Assembly (NCBI GenBank): GCA_964370375.1 | Contig: CAYJIX010000072.1 | Span: forward strand, 1 to 9,890 | DNA: 9,890 nt | Source: CAYJIX01 sp964370375 | Lineage (GTDB): Bacteria > Desulfobacterota > Desulfovibrionia > Desulfovibrionales > Desulfovibrionaceae | Direction of reading: 5' to 3' | Shown: positions 1-6,295 of the stretch, one piece after another | Numbering within the stretch: position 1 is the first letter of the stretch | Layout: each line of letters starts with the position of its first letter | The notes under the pieces: model-generated | Database searches by the model: none | The model's input: the letters and a program-made list of their open reading frames with translations, nothing else | What the model was told of the DNA's origin: nothing | Program-made: the position numbers and the translations under genes

Positions 1-49
1 GGCCTACAGCTTAGGAGGCTGTCGCTCTATCCAACTGAGCTACGAGCGC
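1..49 (-). tRNA. tRNA-Arg (anticodon CCU), 3' part cut off
   Basis: Read on the minus strand from position 49, the sequence gives a 7-nt acceptor strand GCGCTCG, then TA (tRNA positions 8-9), a D stem GCTC/GAGC closing the loop AGTTGGATA, and an anticodon stem ACAGC/GCTGT around the loop CTCCTAA. The loop places anticodon CCT at positions 15-13, which reads AGG codons, so this is the minor arginine tRNA. The variable loop, T arm and 3' acceptor strand lie beyond the window edge, so the acceptor pairing and CCA cannot be checked. The gene starts only 12 bases after the stop codon of the upstream proline-rich gene on the same strand. Confidence 0.93.
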
Positions 50-60
50 GAACAAGAACT

Positions 61-88
61 ATTAAATGTTGCCACTAGGATCTGTCAA
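61..88 (-). promoter_or_regulatory. Probable sigma-70 promoter of the tRNA-Arg gene
   Basis: On the minus strand a perfect -35 hexamer TTGACA (88-83) is followed after 16 bases by TTTAAT (66-61), five of six matches to the -10 consensus. Transcription would start near position 54, about five bases before the mature tRNA 5' end. The whole -35 box lies in the last codons of the proline-rich gene (TTG ACA encode Leu-Thr), and the -10 box overlaps its TAA stop. The alternative is read-through from the upstream gene. Confidence 0.65.
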
Positions 89-829
89 GTTCCCAAGGCT
101 ATTATTTGGCATTACGATTTGAGGACTTGGTGCCGGAGGCGACACTGTAGGCGCAGGTTGTGATACAGGCGCTGTCGGTGCAGGCTGCTGCCTTACAGGT
201 GCCGGAGGAGGCAGGCTTGCACCAGGGGCAGGCGGTGTTACCGACGGCTCTATCCTATTGGATAAAAGTGCATTGGTTTGGGTAGCGGACGAGGCACGAG
301 TATGTGTCACGCCTCCTAAGGGAGGATGCAGCACGTCGTCTGTGTCTGCTGTAGCCGTATCAGCTCCATCTGCAGCTCCTGTTGCAGGAGCATTTCCGCT
401 ATAGGGCGGCACCGTCACAGGAGGTGGCGCAGGTTTATTTTGCGTGGTGGCAGTGCTTGCAGCGGTACTTGGCCCAGATTTGCTTGAAGGAACGCTTGGA
501 GGAGCACTTGGCTCTGGCTTTTTTGAGGTAGCTACTGGTTTTTTAGGCGTTGCCGATGCCTTTTGGGCAGGCTTTTTTGCCGCAGGAGCTCTATAGCCTT
601 GGCTGCCTTCAGGAAAAACCTTTGGGCGCAGGCCGTATTTTTCCCAAACAGGTTGCGCAACATTATCTGCAGGAGTCCACGCGGGATCTTGCATACCAAA
701 AGAGGAAGAGTACGGAATGCCAACAGGTTCCGGCTCAAGGCTATTTTGAGCAGCAACGGTTCCCACCAACGTGAACATGCAACAAAGGCTTGCAACAATC
801 AGGGCACATTTTTTTTGACAAAACGACAT
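62..829 (-). CDS. Secreted proline/alanine-rich protein of unknown function
   Basis: I do not recognise this 255-residue protein. It begins with a basic N-terminus (QKK) and a hydrophobic stretch ending VGTVAAQN, which fits a Sec signal peptide cut after Ala-Ala (about residue 27). There is no convincing lipobox, although two cysteines sit in the hydrophobic core. A short ordinary segment follows (about residues 28-80, with a WEKYGLRPKVFPEG motif). The rest is low-complexity Pro/Ala/Ser/Thr sequence, with a Lys-Pro-rich part near residues 83-107 and several PPAP-type runs later. This suggests an extended, disordered periplasmic or surface linker. The start has a modest GAGGG ribosome site five bases upstream. 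The gene ends 12 bases before the tRNA-Arg gene, and its 3' end appears to carry the tRNA promoter. Seen: signal peptide and composition. Inferred: location. Function unknown. Confidence 0.75.
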   Translation of the reverse strand: MSFCQKKCALIVASLCCMFTLVGTVAAQNSLEPEPVGIPYSSSFGMQDPAWTPADNVAQPVWEKYGLRPKVFPEGSQGYRAPAAKKPAQKASATPKKPVATSKKPEPSAPPSVPSSKSGPSTAASTATTQNKPAPPPVTVPPYSGNAPATGAADGADTATADTDDVLHPPLGGVTHTRASSATQTNALLSNRIEPSVTPPAPGASLPPPAPVRQQPAPTAPVSQPAPTVSPPAPSPQIVMPNNSLGNLTDPSGNI

Positions 830-929
830 GGCAGCCCTCTGGCTTTATACATCTTTCAACGGCATACAGTTTTATCTTGTTACACACTGATACAGCATGT
901 ACCGACAAAAACCGCGTACGCTCAACATC

Positions 930-1283
930 CTAATAAAGTGCCTGCCCAACGGCCTGTTTATATCCTCGCAAGCGACGTCCTTGGGCCTTGGCATTGTTAA
1001 GGCTTCCCACAAGCTTTGCGCGTAATTCCTTGCCTTCTTGAATAAGTTCAGCCTGAAGCGCGCTCATTTCCAACAGACCCTCGCGCAGTTCTTGAGGGTG
1101 CGTGGATGAAAAACGCATGGCTGCTTCTTGCCATTTTGTACGCTTAGCAAGGCATTGTTCAGCCTGCTCCACATCGCCATCTTTAAGAGCTTGCAGTTCT
1201 TTTAGCGCCAGCTCTTTTGCATTGGCAAAGCACTCTTCAATGGAGGAGGATGCTGCCTCTTCGTTATACAGCTTGTTATCCAT
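930..1283 (-). CDS. Small helical protein, possibly a FlgN/FliT-type flagellar chaperone
   Basis: A 117-residue protein rich in Ala, Glu, Gln, Leu and Lys, predicted to be almost entirely alpha-helical, with no signal peptide or membrane segment. A first long helix (about residues 15-60) holds the pattern LKELQALKDGDVEQAEQC followed by KRTKWQEAA. A second helix covers about residues 65-105 and ends RLRGYKQAVGQALY. This size, two-helix layout and the 'aliphatic-x-GD-x-E' turn recall FlgN/FliT-type export chaperones, but the resemblance is general and not diagnostic. The gene lies 18 bases downstream of the 200-residue gene, so the two are probably co-transcribed from the sigma-54-like site at 1938-1954. 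An AGGA ribosome site sits seven bases before the ATG. No flagellar structural gene lies in the window to confirm the role. Confidence 0.6.
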   Translation of the reverse strand: MDNKLYNEEAASSSIEECFANAKELALKELQALKDGDVEQAEQCLAKRTKWQEAAMRFSSTHPQELREGLLEMSALQAELIQEGKELRAKLVGSLNNAKAQGRRLRGYKQAVGQALY

Positions 1284-1301
1284 CCTTACATCCTGGTATG
1301 A

Positions 1302-1904
1302 TTATTCTGCAACAGCTTTTTGTTGTGCCTGTATGTTGCTAATGGTTTGATTCCAATTTTCGCAAACAGGAACAAATTCAAATTCAAGGAGGTCTGCCAA
1401 TAAAATCCAGTCTTCACTTTGCAGCACTTCAACCATTTCGCTCAACAGTGAAGAAAAGGTGTCCACATTTGCATTGAAGTTGCTGTCTTGCTCTACCCCC
1501 AAATAGGTACGCACAACCCCAAGCATCTTCATAAAATCCTTGGCCACATCCAATGTATCCTGTAACAATTCAAGGGCGTTATCATCGTCTGCTTGGCGAA
1601 ACAAACGTGCTACTGTTTTACTGCCTTTGATCATAAGAGTGATTACTTTAAACAGTTCGCCTGTGATTTCAAGAGCCATCTGCTTCATCGGCATGGACTT
1701 GATTTCAACGCTTTGCACCTCACTACAGGCAATATCTTCAGCTTGGTGGGGGTACAGCTCGGAAAAGAGTGCCCCATTGAGAAACACATCTGTAACGATG
1801 CGATCCGCTAAAGCCGAATCGTTCCCAAGCACCACTAATACTTCTTCAAAATTACTATACTTGTTGATATCCAAATCAATCGTTTTACCGTCTATGGTAA
1901 CCAT
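1302..1904 (-). CDS. Acidic protein of unknown function
   Basis: A 200-residue cytoplasmic-type protein with no signal peptide or membrane helix; I do not recognise its family. The N-terminal 70 residues look like a small alpha/beta unit (VTIDGKTIDLDI at the start, later VFLNGALFSELYP and VQSVEIKSMPM). From about residue 75 the chain is long amphipathic helices with many acidic residues (for example QADDDNALELLQDTLD and LADLLEFEFVPVCENW). The ATG at 1904 is well supported by an AGGAGG ribosome site five bases upstream. It is first in a probable two-gene unit with the 117-residue gene and has a sigma-54-like promoter just ahead of it. Sigma-54 control and the neighbouring chaperone-like protein make a flagellar or surface-assembly accessory role possible. 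That is inference only. Confidence 0.7.
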   Translation of the reverse strand: MVTIDGKTIDLDINKYSNFEEVLVVLGNDSALADRIVTDVFLNGALFSELYPHQAEDIACSEVQSVEIKSMPMKQMALEITGELFKVITLMIKGSKTVARLFRQADDDNALELLQDTLDVAKDFMKMLGVVRTYLGVEQDSNFNANVDTFSSLLSEMVEVLQSEDWILLADLLEFEFVPVCENWNQTISNIQAQQKAVAE

Positions 1905-1937
1905 GAGCCCCTCCTAACAAAATACTGCTAAAAACTA

Positions 1938-1954
1938 TGCAATTTTAACGCCAA
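1938..1954 (-). promoter_or_regulatory. Sigma-54-like (-24/-12) promoter
   Basis: On the minus strand, TTGGC (1954-1950) is followed after exactly seven bases by TTGCA (1942-1938). The invariant GG and GC doublets therefore have the 10-base separation required for RpoN promoters. The ACG after TGGC in the consensus is GTT here, so the match is good but not perfect. The predicted transcription start near 1928 would leave a leader of about 24 bases holding the AGGAGG site of the 200-residue gene. No enhancer-binding site is identified. Confidence 0.5.
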
Positions 1955-2051
1955 CTCGTTTGAAAGACAAACCTACACCAGACACTCACCAACGGTCAAT
2001 TTATAAAAAGCAAAATCGCTCGACTCCACTTCCTGCATCCGTATCCATTCA

Positions 2052-3710
2052 TCACACAAGGCCTTGCTTTATAACAGCCAGCCAGCGACGAACTTGCGCA
2101 ATGAACACAAGAACCTGCTTTAAGTCATCGCCTTTTTGTTGAGTATACACGGTCCATAACCTTCCCAAACTATCCAAAGCCGGCTCGTTTTCAAAAAGTT
2201 GAGTAACTCTGTGGATCAACAGTAAAAACTTTTCCCCACTTTTAGGCATAACGCCCACTAGGCGCCCTTGCTCCCCAAGAAGATGCAAAAAACCATCTGC
2301 CTGCACCAAGGTATCAAGCAATCTGCTCCTATTTGCCATGGGAAGCAGTGCCAGATCTGCCTTTTCAGGCGGCCAAAAGGTGACATGCTCTGCATCATCT
2401 GCATCCATTGCGTCAATAAACTGACTAAGCATGTTTCGTTGCATGTTCATCAATATGGAACGCGCCTCATGCTCATGCCCCGAAAGCGAGCAAAGCCCCA
2501 TATGATTCCAACCTGAACGGTCGCTTGTTGCCTTTGTACGCCAAATTCGAGCTTTTGCCGGGCCTTCTTGCTGTACATTACAGGGCCAAGAGCCGGTGCA
2601 AAGCCATGAGCCTATAAGCTCTATCACAATATCAGCGCTAATGTGGGTACGGCATTTTTCATCATGAAGACCATGGGGGCAAACGCTGCCAAAACCACAT
2701 GGATGACACGGCAAATCAGGTTCAAGGCAGCAGCAATCCTCCAAATACGGCCCTGTATCCCACGGCTGTGCTGTGGCTAAAAAAAAGGCCAAACAAGGTA
2801 CTCCAAGGCCAGCTGCCAAATGCATGGTGCCCGTATCATTGGTCACCAAAAGGCGCATGTTTTTGAGTGTGGCACTCAGTTCAGTAAGGGATGTTTTGCC
2901 CACCTGATTGACGCACGGAGCCCCTTCCTTAATATACTGCTTTGCTAAATCTTCTTCCGTTTTTGTACCTAAAAGCACAGGAATAATGCCATAACGCGAA
3001 GCAAGAATTTCCCCAAGCTTGGCAAAAGAAGCTATAGGCCATTGACGCCGCTTTTCGCTGGCTCCTAACTGAAAGCCCACAAAGCCGCCCTGCCCCAAAG
3101 CGTCTTGTCCCAAAGCATCCTGTTTTGGCAAACCATGCGCACTCGCTGCACTAAGCAGATGTTCGCGCATAGATCGAACATCCTCTTGCAAAGGTTCACG
3201 CAAACGCGCGTTGGCAGGTCCAATGGCTAAGCCACCAATTTTACGAAACATGTCAACAATATTATACGGGCTGCACCCACGCTGCCGCGTGGACGCCTCA
3301 AAAAAAGACACCCATGTGCTGCTATTGTTCGTAAACCCAAAATCATCCAACGCAAAACCCTGCAATGCAAGGTTTTGGCCTTCTAGCGCCAAACGACGCC
3401 CCATAAGCCTGCCGCTAAGGCTGGCAGTAAGGTTTAACACCAGCTGAGGCTTGTATTCGCGCTGGACGGTCTTTGCAAAATCATCAACTATGACACAGCC
3501 TTGCCGCCAATCCTCATCAAGTTGCCGCAAAACCTTTACCCCTGGCAAAGCCACAACGTGGTCAAGGCCATGCAAAAGCTTTGTGGCTCCCATAAAAGGT
3601 TCTAAACACAGCATGGTCACGCTATGCCCATGATTGTTCAGGTCATTTATAAGGGGCTGACTTTGCAATAAGTCCCCAAAACGGGTTAGATTGATAAGAA
3701 GTACACGCAC
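2052..3710 (-). CDS. Family 9 glycosyltransferase (heptosyltransferase-like) with C-terminal extension
   Basis: A 552-residue protein starting at GTG with an AAGGTGG ribosome site upstream. Residues 1 to about 365 have the two-Rossmann GT-B layout of ADP-heptose:LPS heptosyltransferases. These include the N-terminal RVLLINLTRFGDLLQSQP, a GFQLGAS block near residue 212 that opens the second lobe, and the family signature NDTGTMHLAAGLGVP at 291-305. A cysteine-rich loop follows (CHPCGFGSVCPHG, 335-347). Typical family members are about 320-360 residues, so the last 180 or so (about 370-552) are extra. They are mostly helical, with Trp and Leu clusters, and I do not recognise them. A GT-B enzyme of this family would add a heptose or related sugar to lipid-linked core or another acceptor at the cytoplasmic face of the inner membrane. 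It may serve LPS core synthesis or, given the genes downstream, protein glycosylation; the acceptor is not decidable here. Confidence 0.85.
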   Translation of the reverse strand: MRVLLINLTRFGDLLQSQPLINDLNNHGHSVTMLCLEPFMGATKLLHGLDHVVALPGVKVLRQLDEDWRQGCVIVDDFAKTVQREYKPQLVLNLTASLSGRLMGRRLALEGQNLALQGFALDDFGFTNNSSTWVSFFEASTRQRGCSPYNIVDMFRKIGGLAIGPANARLREPLQEDVRSMREHLLSAASAHGLPKQDALGQDALGQGGFVGFQLGASEKRRQWPIASFAKLGEILASRYGIIPVLLGTKTEEDLAKQYIKEGAPCVNQVGKTSLTELSATLKNMRLLVTNDTGTMHLAAGLGVPCLAFFLATAQPWDTGPYLEDCCCLEPDLPCHPCGFGSVCPHGLHDEKCRTHISADIVIELIGSWLCTGSWPCNVQQEGPAKARIWRTKATSDRSGWNHMGLCSLSGHEHEARSILMNMQRNMLSQFIDAMDADDAEHVTFWPPEKADLALLPMANRSRLLDTLVQADGFLHLLGEQGRLVGVMPKSGEKFLLLIHRVTQLFENEPALDSLGRLWTVYTQQKGDDLKQVLVFIAQVRRWLAVIKQGLV

Positions 3711-3723
3711 AAGGCCACCTTAT

Positions 3724-3860
3724 CAGGCTGTTGAAAAATACAATCTGCGTCGTCAAAGTACTTTTTTATCGTTGCATAAACCATAAAAGTTCATAGCTTG
3801 CCTCAAAAAAAGATATTCTTCCTTGCATCTTTATAAGACTGGGCACTTTTTAGCTGCCAG
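3724..3860. repeat. MITE-like intergenic segment with inverted end motifs
   Basis: The left end CAGGCTGTTGAAAAA (3724-3738) recurs in inverted, imperfect form at the right end, which reads CTGGCAGCTAAAAAGTGC on the minus strand (3860-3843). The left end also matches 14 of 15 bases of a minus-strand motif at 9074-9060 in the other repeat of this window. The interior is AT-rich and has no open reading frame worth calling. No clear target-site duplication flanks it. It lies directly upstream of the glycosyltransferase start, so it may supply its promoter; I saw no convincing -35/-10 pair. Confidence 0.45.
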
Positions 3861-3861
3861 T

Positions 3862-3894
3862 AAAAAATGATATATTGGGTACTTATCATTTTTT
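3862..3894. terminator. Perfect 11-bp AT-rich palindrome, possible bidirectional terminator
   Basis: AAAAAATGATA (3862-3872) and TATCATTTTTT (3884-3894) are perfect inverted repeats around an 11-base loop. It lies 54 bases past the stop of the dehydrogenase gene, and its A and T runs would give U tracts for transcripts in either direction. The stem holds a single G-C pair, so it is weak for an intrinsic terminator; a protein-binding operator is an alternative. Confidence 0.4.
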
Positions 3895-3948
3895 TTGAAA
3901 CATACTTTTGGAACAGGTTGTTATGAGAAAATACAACCTAAAATACGT

Positions 3949-4686
3949 TTATGCGTCCTTAAAAACCCTCATGGCTCCGTTGGACTGGCACACGGGCGTC
4001 ATCTCAATTCGTCCTATATTCACATGGGCAGGCAAGGTTGTTGCCCACCAGATGGCCTCGGCAATGTCAGGGGCAGAAAGAGGCGTGCAGCCTTTATACA
4101 GATTGTCTGCCGTTGCCGTATCCCCTTTAAATCGAACCGCGCTGAATTCTGTTTCCAAAAGGCCGGGCTCAATGTTGGTCACACGAACGTTTGAGCCGTG
4201 CACATCGCAGCGCAGATTGCGTGAAAACTGCTCCACAAAGGCCTTGGTCGCGCCATACACATTGCCTCCGGGATAGGCATAGCTTCCGGCAATGGAACCA
4301 AGGTTTACAATATGCCCTGTGCCGCGCTCAACCATGGCAGGCAATAACGCCCTTGTGCAATACATTAGCCCCTTGATGTTGGTGTCTACCATTGTTTCCC
4401 AATCGTCAAGATCAACCTCGTGGGCAGGTTCAAGGCCCAAGGCAAGCCCTGCGTTATTGAGCAACACATCAATAGGACCTATGCCTTCAAAAGCCTTTGC
4501 CACCGCCGCACGATCGCGCACGTCCAACACCAAGGGCGTAACGACTGCATGTTCTTGTTGCAGGCTTTGCAAACGATCTGCTCGTCGCCCTACAGCTATG
4601 ACATGCCAGCCGTTTTTTGCAAAATGACAAGCTGTGGCATGGCCGATCCCAGATGTTGCCCCTGTTACACAAATTATTTTTTTCAT
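3949..4686 (-). CDS. ydfG: NADP-dependent short-chain dehydrogenase, YdfG type
   Basis: A 245-residue classical short-chain dehydrogenase/reductase, close to the 248 residues of E. coli YdfG and similar to it along its length. The cofactor motif TGATSGIG is at 8-15, followed by GRR at 33-35, where the arginines favour NADP(H) over NAD. NNAG is at 77-80 and the catalytic residues are Ser131, Tyr144 and Lys148 in GNVYGATKAF. Highly YdfG-like stretches include LALGLEPAH, DDWETMVDTN and LPAHVN near the C-terminus. The family oxidises 3-hydroxy acids such as L-allo-threonine and serine, and can reduce malonic semialdehyde; it acts in the cytoplasm. The ATG has an AGGAG site five bases upstream. 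The gene lies 59 bases after the LpxL-type gene and may have its own promoter there. No functional link to lipid A is evident. Confidence 0.93.
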   Translation of the reverse strand: MKKIICVTGATSGIGHATACHFAKNGWHVIAVGRRADRLQSLQQEHAVVTPLVLDVRDRAAVAKAFEGIGPIDVLLNNAGLALGLEPAHEVDLDDWETMVDTNIKGLMYCTRALLPAMVERGTGHIVNLGSIAGSYAYPGGNVYGATKAFVEQFSRNLRCDVHGSNVRVTNIEPGLLETEFSAVRFKGDTATADNLYKGCTPLSAPDIAEAIWWATTLPAHVNIGRIEMTPVCQSNGAMRVFKDA

Positions 4687-4706
4687 AACTACTCCTAATA
4701 GCAGGA

Positions 4707-4737
4707 TTTATATGTATATTTTACTAAAAAATATCAA
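4707..4737 (-). promoter_or_regulatory. Possible sigma-70 promoter of ydfG
   Basis: On the minus strand, TTGATA (4737-4732, five of six matches) and TATAAA (4712-4707, five of six) are separated by 19 bases, one or two longer than ideal. The site lies in the AT-rich 59-base gap ahead of ydfG and would give a short leader ending in its AGGAG ribosome site. AT-rich gaps produce such matches by chance, so this is tentative. Confidence 0.35.
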
Positions 4738-4745
4738 TTTTTACG

Positions 4746-5645
4746 TTATTTTGGATCTGTGGTTGTGACATCCGTCAAATTCTCAGGTTGAGTCTTCCAG
4801 CGTTTATGCATCCAAAACCATTGTTCAGGAGCATGCCGCACAAGCCGTTCTATGGCTTGGGTATAAAACTGTGCAACAAAAGCCACGCGTTCTTCTGTTG
4901 AGCCTTGTACTGTAGTTGTATCAAGGGGTTCCTTCAAATGCATGGCATAGCCCCCTTTTTCACGCAATACGACAATCGGCCACACAAGGGCTTCTCCTCG
5001 AACAGCCAAAAGAGCAGGACCCCGATTCACCGCGGCAATTTTTCCCAAAAAAGGTAAAAAAACAGCTTCGCTTTGATTGCAATTATGATCCACTAAAAAG
5101 GCCACAAGCCCCTTTTTCCGTAGAGCCCGCAAAACCGGTTTAGAGGCTTCTCGGTGCATAACAACCTGTGCTCCGCGTCCACTTCGCAATGTCATGATAA
5201 GCCTATTAAGGGCTCCTTTGCCTTGGCTGCGCACAACAACCATGCGCGATATGTCTTCAGAACGCAATTCCCCCAAAATTCCTGCCTCAAGCTCCCAAGC
5301 ACCAAGGTGCGCTGTGACCGCCACCACAGGCCTGTCTGTGGTTTGCAAACGGCGTAAAACTTCAGGATCTGCAATACGTAGGCGAGGATGTTGTAATCCA
5401 AAATGAGGAATATACACAGCCTCTACAAAAGAAATGCCATTTTGGATAAAGCTTTGCCGTGCCAGCTTTTTTGCTTCAAGGTAGGGCAGATCCAAACGCT
5501 CCATTATGGTATCTGTGGCCAATCGCCTGCGCGAAGGCAACAACAGCCAAAGCAGCCTGCCAAGGCCGCTACCCAGCGTATGCAGACCGTTAATGCCAAG
5601 CTTTGCCATGTTTTTGGCAATCCAAAAAAGTATCGTATACAGCAT
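4746..5645 (-). CDS. lpxL: Lipid A secondary acyltransferase, LpxL/HtrB family
   Basis: A 299-residue member of the LpxL/LpxM family, near the usual length of about 300-310. An N-terminal hydrophobic, membrane-associated segment (about residues 1-37) comes first. The catalytic H-x4-E motif is HLGAWE at 113-118, and a DHN block at 186-188 leads into FLPFLGKIAAVNRGPALLA. The family-typical C-terminal motif PEQWFWMHKRWKT is at 273-285. These enzymes transfer a fatty acyl chain from acyl-ACP to a primary hydroxyacyl chain of (Kdo)2-lipid IVA at the inner face of the inner membrane. The sequence alone does not tell LpxL from LpxM specificity. The start lies 26 bases after the DUF374 gene and lacks a clear ribosome site, so translation may depend on coupling. 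It is the third gene of the msbA-DUF374-lpxL unit. Confidence 0.9.
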   Translation of the reverse strand: MLYTILFWIAKNMAKLGINGLHTLGSGLGRLLWLLLPSRRRLATDTIMERLDLPYLEAKKLARQSFIQNGISFVEAVYIPHFGLQHPRLRIADPEVLRRLQTTDRPVVAVTAHLGAWELEAGILGELRSEDISRMVVVRSQGKGALNRLIMTLRSGRGAQVVMHREASKPVLRALRKKGLVAFLVDHNCNQSEAVFLPFLGKIAAVNRGPALLAVRGEALVWPIVVLREKGGYAMHLKEPLDTTTVQGSTEERVAFVAQFYTQAIERLVRHAPEQWFWMHKRWKTQPENLTDVTTTDPK

Positions 5646-5671
5646 AGTAAGTTTCGTTGTATCTAAAGTAG

Positions 5672-6295
5672 TTATGGTGTTAGTTCTTCCAAGCGGTGCT
5701 CAAGAGCTTCTCGTTCTTTTTTCATCGCCTCAGGATCATGAATGTCAGACTGCACATACCAAGGAGCGCCTGATACTACCTTTATCTTGCTAAAAGGCAA
5801 TGGCACCTGAAACCGATCCCAGCTATTGAATTTGTAACTATTCTCCATAAACACGCGTACCGGATGAATAGGGATTTGCAAACTTTTTGCTAAAAAAAGC
5901 GCCCCTCCCTTGGCCTTGTGCCTTGGGCCACGCGGCCCGTCAACAGTGATACAAATGCAGGTTTTCTCTTCTTGAAGTTTGCGCATGGCTGCCAGCAAAG
6001 CTTTAACGCCGCCACGCGAACTTGAGCCGCGCACAGTGGCAACTTCAAGCCGCTGTAACAGCTGCGCCATATATTCTCCGTCTCTGCTTTGACTAACGAT
6101 CCCCATCATAGGTAAATTGTTGCGTACCTGCATAAGAGGAAACGTTTCATCATGCCATAGCGCAGCAATGCATGAGCTTTCAGCAAGGGAGTTTTCAACA
6201 AATTTACGCCCTGTCACTTCAAAACGCAAAGTGGAACATAACATACGGTATATTCCATAACCTAAAGTTCCAACAAGCTTAGGAGGAATTTTCAT
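5672..6295 (-). CDS. DUF374 acyltransferase (LpxJ-like lipid A acyltransferase candidate)
   Basis: A 207-residue protein with the full DUF374 pattern: WHDE with His48, SQSRDGE at 68-74, RGSSSRGG at 89-96, DGPRGPR at 119-125, and SWDRFQVPLPFSK at 158-170. The N-terminus (about residues 1-24) is mildly hydrophobic and suits a peripheral or anchored membrane enzyme. From memory, H. pylori LpxJ, which adds a secondary acyl chain to the 3'-linked primary chain in place of LpxM, is a distant relative of this group. The start ATG shares four bases (ATGA) with the msbA stop, and an AAGGGG site lies six bases before it, so it is translationally coupled to msbA. Between a flippase and an LpxL homologue, a lipid A role is likely. 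Other phospholipid or lipoprotein acyl transfer is possible. Confidence 0.85.
   Translation of the reverse strand: MKIPPKLVGTLGYGIYRMLCSTLRFEVTGRKFVENSLAESSCIAALWHDETFPLMQVRNNLPMMGIVSQSRDGEYMAQLLQRLEVATVRGSSSRGGVKALLAAMRKLQEEKTCICITVDGPRGPRHKAKGGALFLAKSLQIPIHPVRVFMENSYKFNSWDRFQVPLPFSKIKVVSGAPWYVQSDIHDPEAMKKEREALEHRLEELTP

Noticed and set aside
830..929. The 100-base gap before the proline-rich gene as a promoter or terminator region.
   Set aside because: No convincing -35/-10 pair, sigma-54 site or GC-rich hairpin with a U tract was seen.
563..1000. A 145-codon plus-strand frame antisense to the proline-rich gene.
   Set aside because: It is a shadow of the minus-strand gene, spans its upstream gap and has no ribosome site.
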